From Lutraria lutraria (Eukaryota; Mollusca; Bivalvia; Venerida; Mactridae), in contig OZ026838.1 of the NCBI GenBank assembly GCA_964023205.1, positions 24,889,843 through 24,953,842 of the forward strand: a stretch of 64,000 nucleotides of DNA, given 5' to 3'. The notes beneath the pieces are model-generated. The model searched no databases, was not told the DNA's origin, and worked only from the letters and a program-made list of their open reading frames with translations. Numbering within the stretch: the stretch's first letter is position 1; every line of letters begins with the position of its first letter. The position numbers were made by a program, and so were the translations under genes. Positions 53,517-64,000 of the stretch are shown piece by piece.

Positions 53517-55986
53517 AGAATCACTGGGGGCCAACGACGTATCACGAGAGGCGGTTCGCATCGAAAACATGTGTATGTTATGCAACGAAATTTTATGTAA
53601 ACAGTCTCTGGTTTTCTGACCTGCACATGCCATTTTGAAATGTTTGACCTGCAGGGGGACGAAATGTTAGTTTTTTGGATTGTCTTGTTAGTTGTTTTTA
53701 TTAAGTTTGTATTTGCCATTGTAAAATGCGTTTTCTGTACAATGATTGCGTTGTCATTCGTCAAATTATGCCAGATTAGTCCGTTATTCTGTGTAAAAAA
53801 CAGTTTTCCTCAAAATTATTGTGACATGAAACCCATTTGTAAAATATTTAGCACTCATGATACAGGCATCATGTCTGTGAACATAACTTAGCATCTCCCC
53901 ATCGCTTATCAGATTCAATAGAATGTATACACGTTAATATAACAAGGCCTTTCGCACTAGACAAGTGTGTACGGTGTCAACTGAAGTCTCTTTTTGATGT
54001 ATATGTTACTAACAGAGTGTGTGATGTTTCAGTCTGAAGTCAAATGTGTACATCAATTAATATTTTGCAGTTGACAGATATCTATTTAATTATGTGTGAT
54101 GGTCTAAAGAGAACAGTTAAAATTGTTAGATGGTCTTATCATTTAATAACTGCATTATAATAGATTTAGGCACATACGAGTTTGAACAATTTAGAAATCT
54201 GCTGTTATCTAAAAAGTTTGATAGCATTTCTTCGATAAGTTAACACCATTGCCCCATTCATTAGTATCTATAGCAATATTGCACCGTGCTCGTCAATCCA
54301 AGCGTGATTTGCACCGAATTCGCCAATATCCACCATTTGAAAAAAGGTGACCCAGTCTTGAAGACGCCTACGGTCAGTTATAATGCCCCCATCACACCAG
54401 AGCACGTCCGCACCACGCTCGCAAAGTTCCTATCACGTCCTGAAAAGTTTGATGGCCGTGGCAGGGACGGGGTCAAACTCGAAAAGAAATGATGCACTCA
54501 GGCTCGCACTACGCCCTTACAACGTCTTTGCCATGTTCTCACTGCGTCTATCACGTTGCCAGTAAGTTAATTACACGTGCAGCTTCTCGTTGTCACCAGG
54601 TCTATTGCGTTAATACTACGCCAAAATTATGTGCTCAATACGTCCACGCAGACTGAACTGCGCTCTCCCTAGGTCCCAATAACGTCCTCAATGCATTCAC
54701 TAGCTCCGTATGTATACTGTACCATATGTGTCCATTTATATTAACTGGTCATGATGGCCAAACAGAAGTCTTCTTTCTGCTTATAGTCATGCACTAACGC
54801 AACATAATCTAAGTTGCTTCATGTTTCTTTTTCTTCTATTTCTTATTTAGAAAACGGCAATTTCAGCATCCAAATGGCTTGTCAGGTGGTACAATAACAA
54901 AATGCATTCATTTGCTAACGTCCTGTCAGGACGCGGTGGGTGTAGTGCAATCGTTGCCTTAGTGTGATGGGTAGATGTGATGGATTGAAGAAGCTTTTGT
55001 TATTGTACTACGGTCTCTTTTGTTGTTTCATCGGTAACGTTAGATCTACTTTTTCAAAGTCCTCTGCGTCTGAGCATAGTATAGTTGTGTCCAATTGTTC
55101 AGCACCATCTGGTTGAGAAACTTCTGTACATCCCGGATTCCGCTTGTTTCAGGAACAATTGGCAATGGACAGACTAAGTCGGTGTGTTCACTTTAAGAAA
55201 TTTCCATATTGGTCTGTCACTTGTTACATTATTTGTAGGTATTAATTTTTCCAATTTCCGTGATCGTTGTCATGTCGTCGATGTTGTAGATAACGTAATG
55301 GTCCTTCATTTTAAGTTGCATTGTGATATTTAGTTGTACCTCTATCATCTGCTTCCCTCATGAACGTAACGCTCTATATGCTGGAGTTTGCACAGTGTCA
55401 TTGCGCTTCTAAAATGCTGGAAAATGGTGACCGGCAGTACATACACACCGCGTGGTCTGTATCCTGAAATTGATTTTGACTTCAGTGAGCAACGTACACA
55501 TGAAGAGTGACCTTCGTTTAGCACCATACACACACTCTGTGAGAAACAAACACAGTCGTAGTATGCAAAAAAAACCGTTCATATGTGCTTATTACACCTA
55601 CAGAACATTTCTAATGAAGACAAAAAGATTGAATAAGTAAACCTTACCCAGTAAGTATAAGAAATGATACTCACGAAAAATATTTTAATGAAAAATCTAC
55701 CAAAACAAGACTGTCTACGAACATCCCTAACTTTTGAGCTTAATTCATACGTAATTGGTACTCAATTAACTGCATACAACTGTTTCATAGTATTAAACGT
55801 TTCTACTCACCATGTTTCGTGCTTGGAATATGATATTCCAGCAAAATACAATGTCACTAACTACAAGAAATGTCGTCCTTAGCTTTTCAACCACGTTCAA
55901 ACATGTGTCGTTTGTCGTTGCATAACATACACATGTTTTCGATGCGAACCGCCTCTCGTGATACGTCGTTGGCCCCCAGTGAGAAT
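53517..55986. mobile_element. Candidate 2.46-kb DNA transposon with 67-bp terminal inverted repeats
   Basis: The ends are perfect inverted repeats: CACTGGGGGCCAACGACG... from 53,522 to 53,588 and its exact complement from 55,915 to 55,981. They are flanked directly by AGAAT on both sides (53,517-53,521 and 55,982-55,986), a 5-bp target duplication. No transposase-like frame lies inside, so it would be non-autonomous. CACTG ends occur in CACTA elements (2-3 bp duplications), whereas 5-bp duplications with CAC ends occur in Transib/RAG-like elements; CACTGGG differs from CACTGTG at one base. The assignment is open. Confidence 0.7.
54280..54700. other. GC-richer stretch with spaced acgtcc/cacg words
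   Basis: Inside the candidate transposon, words such as cacgtcc, acgtcct, acgctcgc and acgtctt recur every 15-30 bp in an otherwise AT-rich neighbourhood. It may be the decayed remnant of a short tandem repeat. The open frames here (for example 54,286-54,492) have no recognised motif. Confidence 0.4.
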
Positions 55987-58900
55987 GCCGGAAACCAAGC
56001 TCAACGCCAAATTGGAGTTGTGTTTTTCACATCCACTGATTTGGAGCGCCAGCACTGGCAAGAAACCGATGAGGGGTGACTTGAATTTAATTTGCATAAG
56101 TTGTATATATTCATAACCGATGTGAAATCAGTAAGTTTAGACCCTAAAACGTAATTTCAGATCTGATATTTAAAGAGTTCCTAGTCAGTATAACACCTTT
56201 AACATGCAATATATAAAGGCATTAATTCTCTCAATGTCTGTTCCTGCATAGATTCTAACCGGTTGGCTCAGATTTTAAGGAAATTCTGTATTAAAATAAA
56301 CTTATACTTAGAACTACCGAGCACTGTCGTCGTTAAATGGAACAAAAATCTTCATTTGACGTACATAAATTTAGTATACTGCTACTTTATATTTAAAAAA
56401 AATAACCAATTAAAGACAATATTATCAGAAATGCTGGAAAATTCGTTTGGGAAATATTCCCAGTAAACTAGAATCATGCCCGCCTTTTTATCAGCTAGAA
56501 CGTGTTCCAGAGCTTGATCTGTAACGTGTTTGTCGTCTACTTAACATTTTTTCTTATTTTCACCGCACGGAATCTGATTCTCAAATCCAAACAAACATAA
56601 GCAAATAAATTGGCGAACACTTAAAGCACTTATCAATTAGGACTTCGTGTGCATTTTGCTATCGCTGCAAAATAAACTTTGCAATCAGTATATCTGCTAA
56701 CTGATCAAGTGTTAAAGTTCGCCCGTGTTTTGATACGAGAAATCACACCTTAAGGTGTTTTAGACAGTTTATTAACAGGTAGCTTTTAAGAAACTGTTAA
56801 TGTTAATGTCAGACTTATTTATTGTTGGCCTTCGGGATTTAATATTTGATATGGCATCAGTATCTTTTGATTAATATTATTAAATCAAATATGTGTGCTG
56901 TGAAAGTACGATTACGAGTGGAACCGGATTTGATAGAGATTCGTCAGTATCAACAATTAAATCAGTTTGAAACTGACTTTTTTATACCATTACGGTCACA
57001 GAAAGACGAGCGTGATATCAGAATATGACCTGGTTTGATAAGTACCACCCAGTGCATTAAGCTCTGTATCATTGAACTCTGTTGCGACGTTTACAGCATC
57101 GTCATCATTATCTAAAGGCAGATCTAAAGGTAAATGCAATAATTGCCTACATTAAATCAGTTGTTTCCATACATCGAAGTTCACTCTTTCTGATCCTATA
57201 AAATAAGTATTTCGACCGGTTAATGGTATAATAAGGAAACCCGTACCCACCCAAATTGTTTAACGAATATCTTTTCAAAATTCTCAGAAGTTTTATGACA
57301 TTGGTAGACACCCCATCCATGATAACTATTTTTTTTACCTGACACCATCTGTGTTTGAAATTGCTCTTAAAAATCGTGCATTTGAATGTCGATTTTATTA
57401 GCGGCAGAGGATTGGAGAATCCTAATGAAATACAAACATTGCAATAAAGTCTTGATAAAGTAAAAAGTAAAGTAGTGTTTTATCGCATCATCTTGATGCA
57501 AAGCAAACGCGAAACACTCAATTTTCATCGGTTCTGTTTGAGAGCAGGCGAGGTCACATTAAAACATATCGTGATGCGCTATCATGTTTTGAAATAAAAC
57601 AAATAATCTTAGTTATCACTTGATGAACACCCTTGTAGATGTAATGTGATAATTCTCCAAGATAAGTGCTTTATTTCGAAATGTTTTAGATTCATGACGT
57701 ATTTAAATACCTAAAACACATGCTTCCGGAATATTGTCTAAAATAGACAAGCGAATAAAAAAATATTATCATTCCTGTGCATCAGCGACATGTACCGGTG
57801 CGATTGATTTTAGTTGCTGGTTATAAAAAAATAACTTCGCCTTGGGTTCAGGGAAAGGCTATCAAATTACTTCGTTTATTGCACTAAGAAATACTTAACT
57901 GTACTTGGAACTAAAATATAGTTTTCCTCTGGAGATTATCATTGCACCAACAACCAGGGTCATTTTCGGTGATGGAAGACCCAATGCGTACATGTGGACA
58001 AAAGGAAGCTAAATAAACTGTTTAAATTGTGAACATTTTAAAGTTGCCACAAGTTTACCCCTCGCAGCTAGCTTCTTATTGTCTCAAAACCGCCCGCAAC
58101 CAATGGTATACACTTAGATAACTACTCAGTTGCATTTGATGTATGGTTAACCAAAGGTTGACCGAAACAAGATGATTGTCGTTGTTGTAACTAACGCTGG
58201 ACAACCTAAACAATTCAGAAGAGTAAAAAGATACACTTTAGATCTCGCCAACTTCTAATAAAAAATCAGACACCTTGCTAAAGTTTAACCCAAAATTAAA
58301 TATAACACAGAATTTCAAATTAACCAATGATTATACAATACGGTGAAGAATAAAATTGTTATTTTTCAAAATCACATCCGACTCCGAGGTTGTAAAATAA
58401 ATGATCCGTCTCCAAGCCCAAATTTCTTCTCTTTATTTTTGGCTTGTGATGTCCCAAAGTTATTTATGATACAACGGTTATGATATCATAATGAAATCAT
58501 TATGAAATCAATCATAATCTCATCAGTAACACAACTGATATGATTTTGTATTTAAACATTAAAAAGCTTAGTTTCTACTTTCAACAGACGGGACCCACAT
58601 CTCATTTTAAATATTTTATTTCACTTCGTATATTACAGACGTTCAAATACTTGTCGAACATTCATTGGTATCTTAATATCACAAAAGCTTCTGTTTCGTT
58701 TAAAACAATCGATCTATTTTGGTTCGCTATCAACAAAAAAACCGAACGCAGTTTTTGAAACTTGGTGTTTTTGTTCTTTCACGACGTGGATGAAACAGGC
58801 ATTTTATAGGAATGTGGGAGTTGTGTAGATATTGTTTTAGCGCCGAAACGTCTATATCTGAATCAGGAGCGAAGCTAATCAGTGTAATTGAAGAAAATGA

Positions 58901-60117
58901 CGAAGATTTTAGATATACGTTACCGTATCTTGTATTAAATAGTTTTGAAGAGCAGGAATCTTGATATACCGAATTGTAATGGCTATATAATCATTACCCG
59001 TGTGCGGATTCTCTTTGTCTTTATCGATAACCACTCGAAACATAATAACCTTGTTCAGATTGAATAAACTTGATATACGACCTGACTGATATATCTATGG
59101 CATGGTGCAATTGTTGTATATATAGAAGTTCGTGAAATTAAATTATCTGTAATCAAAGAACTAGAAGTACCATAATCGCAAAAAAATTATCAACTTTTGG
59201 TAATGGCTACTCTTTGTGGAGATAAGGCATTTACCACAGTGAAGTCGACAGCTGTATTGCAAACAAAAAAAAGATATCATAACGTCTTGGGGAGCTGTGT
59301 TCCATTGCAGGGTCAGATGAAGTTTCGTATTTTTTTACGTGCATGCTAAGAATCACAATGAAACGTTTACTCTTTTATGCCATACAGGTGTTCGGATCAG
59401 GTTCATGGATATCATACTCATGTCTTTAGCATCAAGATTTCGAAGTTTTATAACATTAGGAAATGTGTTCCAATATACTGAAATAACTTTGCAAGTGAAA
59501 GTTGAAGCAGAATAAAAATAACAGAAAAATATTAATTAACAATCTTTTAAGTACCGGTGTATCATTTTGTATTAACTCCTAACCCTCAAATAATTCATTT
59601 AAAAAAACGAAATTATAAATAAAAAGTGCATAAGTGCTAATTAACACCGCCCATTGTTCTTTTAATAATTTACGGATTTTTATCTCTAACAGAGCTAGTT
59701 GATTCTGATGCTGAAACAATAATTCTAATAAGTTTTGTTTTGTATTTTATTGATGCCAAACAAAGAAAAAATGCATCTGTTGGTTTTGTATAATTTGTAT
59801 AATTGTATAATAGTTCACGCAGTACGTGTAACTGTGAATTAGGAAGCCAATACTGTTTGTCCCTGATCTAGTGACCCTGTCCTAGTTATACCAGTACTTG
59901 CTGCACTCTACGTAAGAGAACATTGCTGACTGTCACATTCTGTGTGTACCTTCTTATCGTTTGATCTATCAAGCATATTATATAATAACATTCTTTGTTA
60001 GAACTTCCGGAAACAGGAAGTTGTGCAAGGATTATGATGTCACCAACTGTCTCTCATAAAATGTAGAACACTTTTGCGATCAAAATTAAGATAATATTAT
60101 CGACCAATTACTCGCAA
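55987..60117. other. No supported gene
   Basis: AT-rich sequence with only short frames that lack motifs. No SINE, MITE or tandem array was recognised except simple tracts. Confidence 0.4.
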
Positions 60118-60139
60118 ATGCTTTTCTGCGAACAGTACA

Positions 60140-60395
60140 TCGTGACAAGACACAGTCATGGTGATGATGTTGAATGTGGTGGTAACGTTGTTGCTAATGT
60201 ACATGTATATTATAACCACCAAAATGATGATGTTGATAGTGAGAGTTGTGACAGTGTTGGTTTTGATGATACTAATTTTGATTGTGATGGCGTCTACGCT
60301 GTCGATAATGATGATAATGGCAGTTATGAAGATGATGATAATGACAATGGCAATGACAACGACTAAGATGATGTATATAATGTTGGTGATGATTT
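60140..60395. repeat. Degenerate GAT/GATGAT simple repeat
   Basis: Imperfect gatgat/gataatgat words produce open frames rich in Asp/Asn or Met/Ile in two frames. These are low-complexity by-products, not genes. Confidence 0.75.
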
Positions 60396-60449
60396 ACTTG
60401 GTATTATAAAGTATAACAAAGCTTAGGGAAAGTCAGTGGTTCAATCAGA

Positions 60450-60550
60450 TTATATCTCTTGGGTGTTCCTCTATGGTTAAAACTTTGAAAAGTCGCCAAT
60501 AACCCATGCTGTTGGTACTACGTTGAACCCAACAAAAACCCAAAACAAAA
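60450..60550 (+). repeat. 3' remnant of a tRNA-derived SINE
   Basis: The words aaaagtcgccaataacccat, then gttggtactacgttgaaccc and aacaaaaaccc match the tail of the SINE group at 41,048 and 42,245. No head is present. Confidence 0.6.
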
Positions 60551-62940
60551 CAATCGAACTTTAAAAAACGCAATTTGTTCCATCTAACAGAAATCGCTGA
60601 TGCTGTTACATGTTCTATAATTATTTAAAGGCGATTATGTGGACCTGGTGATTATATTTATCTAATGATTAAAAAAGAACAAGTATGCAAAGGTCCTGCA
60701 CTAAAACTGTGAAAATATTATCTTATTGTTCTCTATGACCGCAAAGCAGATAGAAGAGATACGAGTATATCGACAACAGCACTTGAATGCCATCAGGATT
60801 CCATCCATCTCCGATTGTTATAGACGACAGGTACCCGGTGTAATTAGTGATAAGCCGTATCTGATTTCTTAGAATCAATACAAATTAACCAATCAACGTA
60901 AGTGCTTAAGTACCCGTATGTTTATGTAAGTCGGGGTTCAGCTATCAGTAATATACCGGTAGGTGTCACTTAGTTTCCGCATCCACGTGACATTGAAGAA
61001 AATGACCGACAAAATTCATTATGTAGATATGTATACCGCCATGCTATGTGAGTTAATTTTAGAATCATTGTCATAAGTGACGCAACACCATCAAGCACTA
61101 AGTTCATTGTTTAGTAACATTTAACTTAAATAAACTGACAATGGAATATCGACTAGAATTATATATAAAAAAATGATTGTTATAAACAGGGCTATATGCA
61201 TAATGACAACAATATACGTAGATATTCATGAGCCTTCATAAAAACAAATTACGTCTGAAAAGAGAAGAAAATAGCAGTAATTATAATCAGGGTCGCTCAA
61301 AAATTAATGTAAAAGACCCTGTTACAATAAATACATTGTACATTAATTTTGATATCAGTCATTTAGACATTATATTTGTCACAGTAAACAAATTATGTTA
61401 CTTAAACGATTGGAACATCACAGTAGCTGATGTATTTATTAATTTATTTCATCGGAGTAAAGCCATTTCAACATGATTTCACAGTAGCTGAAATCATACA
61501 CAATTTTGGTGGTGAAATGGACTTTTATATTGTGAAGTACTGAAATAAGATTCAACGATCAAAAATATATATTCCTAAATGTCCTTTTAATTTGTAATAC
61601 TTATGTTTATTCCAGGGGGTAGAAATAAATATGTAGGAGATTATTAATGAATTAGTGCCTTTTCTTGTAATGACAACATTTGTATTCATATGAATTCGGT
61701 CATAAATGAGGTATATAAGATTATCTATTTACTCGATTTACCATTAACAATAGAGCAAAGTCTAGCATACCCTACTGCCTGATTCATACACCTCTTCATT
61801 TCAAGTCTGTATAATCACTTGACATTTTTATTCATCCAAAATTCTAATGGTATGTAATAAAATATGATTCAGCATTTAATGCTATTTGATTTTATCAGTA
61901 TTAAACATGTTTACTACGTGAAACACGGCACCTATGTCAAGTTAATAATATTGGAATGTTTAAATTGTTACATAGTTTTCTAGTTATGGAAAAAACAAAA
62001 TGATATTTTCTACAAACTTTGTGACAAAATCTTAAAAATCATATTCAACATATTTTTCATACATTACGTAGATATATTCCTGCGATTCAATTTGTGTACG
62101 TAACAATAGTTTTAACTTCGACGTATATGATCTTAATTATGTTGTCAAATTTTAAGCATGTACCTTCCCCTCCTCTTAATTCACCCCTAGCACGTTTATT
62201 GGGATTTCTCTTGTTTGAAAGTGACATTTACTAAGCTACAAGCTACAATCACATATGTATGAATCTCCCTTTCGTGTATTTGTTTTGGCAGTTTACATAA
62301 TTATTAACTAAGCTTTAATCTTTAATTCACTTTCCGTTGATTTTAAAATAACAAACACGTCCAATATTATATACGATTCCTTCAGAGAATAATCTGAAAT
62401 AACAAACAGTTCCTCAACACAACAATACTTTACATACCGTAAGATATGTTTGTTTGACAGGAAAACTTAAATACAAACAAATATATAATACAGGGTAAAG
62501 TGTACTCGTACAATTCTTATCAATGCTTATTTTATTATTCAAAGACTTTAATATCGATAGTCATCAGTTCAACAGCGAACCTTTTCGAAATACATGGAAT
62601 GGTCCCGATTCCTTAACACAGGGATGCTAAAAACACTGTTAGTTAGTTTTCAATTTTAAGTCAATTTATCGTACAATACATTCGCCATTTACTGATCGAC
62701 AGCTACCACGTCAAAAAATAGTAAACCATTCTTTTGGCTGTGGCTTTACATGAACTGTGAAAGAATTAAAGGAATAAGGTATGCCAATTTGGACATATCT
62801 GTTCTATGTGGGGAGCCACTCAGCGTCATCATTGAACTGCGAACTTTCAATTGCATTTAAGTGATATTTACTGAAAAAAATACATTCCAGATGCTGCTGG
62901 ACATTATAGGTGTTCAAATTGATTTTAATTCCAAGAAAGA
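60551..62940. other. No supported gene
   Basis: AT-rich sequence with no exon, RNA gene or repeat that I can support. Confidence 0.4.
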
Positions 62941-62945
62941 AAGCT

Positions 62946-62994
62946 CGAGAGAGAGAGAGATTGAGAGAGAGAGAGAGAGAGGGGGAGGGAGGGG
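62946..62994. repeat. GA microsatellite
   Basis: Interrupted (ga)n with a terminal ggga-rich part, about 49 bp. Confidence 0.95.
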
Positions 62995-64000
62995 TGTAAA
63001 GGTGTTGAACCACTATCAGAAGTACTAAAATAGAATAATTTATCTTATTCGTTTTGTTAGACATGTAGCAAAGCCACACACACCTCACCATTAAGTTCTC
63101 TGACAAATCCTATACAAGCCATAAGACATCCGTGACAAGCCCTTGTCTTTCTATATACGTAATGATCATTTAAGTCACAACCAGTCCTTTCTTTTATATT
63201 TATAAAGAGTAATGTTGCCTCTCCCGTTTTCCACTTTATTCCTTGCCTGACGAACCTTTTAGCAACTTAAGCTCTTCTTAGGGATTCAGCCTTCCGTTCT
63301 TTACCATTCCCTTTTTCAATTCAATGATGAAATTCTTTATAACCTTACACTATGGAGATAGTTGTATTCATGATTAATTGTGTTTTATCTACTAGTAATA
63401 GCTGTAAATATGTGGTTTGTATGGTGACGTTCATTTACAGAGGATAAAGCTTACAATTATTGAATCGCGGATTTGAAGTCAATTGTTTGTCCACCTGGCA
63501 GCTTCATCAAAGAAAGTAAAACGTTTTATTAAACACAACAATGAAAGCGTGATAAGATATAAAGGTGTGTCTATATACACTATTTCATATGGCTACAACG
63601 CATGTCGTTCATCGAAACAGTATGATTAAACACACTGGAATTTTAACAACTTCAGCTGAATTGATTACCGTGTTCTGATGATATATCTTTGGTGTTACAA
63701 CAGCTTCTTCATCCAGGGTACCTTATATCATGGTGAGATTTCCGTGTCGTACAAGATGTATAAATAATCACTCGATAATTAAGATGGTACAGGTAAAATG
63801 AGAAGAAATTTGACTGCTACCAGCTGCTGTCGGCCAAACCGAAAATTCAGTGCTGAGAGTAAAGCGATTTTCTATAAAACAGCATGCTGTGATCTCAGCG
63901 AATGAAAATATTTATCTAAAAAAGTGATGAATTGTCACACATGGAAGTTCGATGCACATATGGCGGGGGTCGGCATTCCGCTGCGGCTTGTGTTCAGGGT
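62995..64000. other. No supported gene
   Basis: Nothing recognised up to the window end. Confidence 0.4.

Noticed and set aside
60118..60409. An acidic Asp/Asn-rich protein
   Set aside because: It comes from a degenerate GAT simple repeat, open in two frames at once.

Overview
The window looks like nuclear DNA of a bivalve mollusc. It is AT-rich and dense in short repeats, genes are split by many introns, and several dispersed repeats are of kinds I associate with bivalve genomes: units opening with gggccatgatggccc, tRNA-derived SINEs whose 3' part carries tgtgacgttaaac, and others. The species cannot be named from the sequence alone.

Left third (1-33,000). The main gene is a mucolipin (TRPML-type) cation channel on the minus strand, running from about 23,664 down to 4,573. 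Thirteen internal exons were placed by splice sites, and they join in one consistent reading frame. They give the first membrane segment, the luminal domain, membrane segments 2-5, and the pore with segment 6. A last exon at 4,573-5,114 adds an unusual tail: eight 12-residue repeats followed by a cysteine-rich end. The first coding exon was not found. Upstream of it, at 27,395-29,309, lie the two 3'-terminal exons of a second mucolipin copy whose pore exon is broken. A 1.67-kb block holding the 3' end of that second copy is repeated at the left edge of the window (1-1,672 = 25,874-27,545). The introns are full of mobile elements: two hAT-like elements, a foldback element, two LINE fragments, several tandem-repeat families and a long TG/TGCG microsatellite just upstream of a splice acceptor.

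Middle (33,000-45,000). A plus-strand exon at 33,131-33,340 begins a secreted or membrane type-B carboxylesterase/cholinesterase-like protein; its other exons were not found here. At 43,052-44,925 two intronless 246-codon genes of unknown function stand head to head in a near-perfect inverted repeat with arms of about 860 bp and a spacer of about 170 bp. They differ at only 12 nucleotides, 10 of which change the protein.

Right third (45,000-64,000). I see no gene I can identify. This part holds two minisatellites (22-bp units at 46.0 kb, about 21-bp units at 49.7-50.3 kb), a MITE, SINE remnants, and a candidate 2.46-kb transposon at 53,522-55,981 with perfect 67-bp terminal inverted repeats and a 5-bp target duplication.

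All calls were made by eye. Family assignments rest on recognised motifs, and exon borders on splice consensus and reading frame; no alignment or database search was possible.
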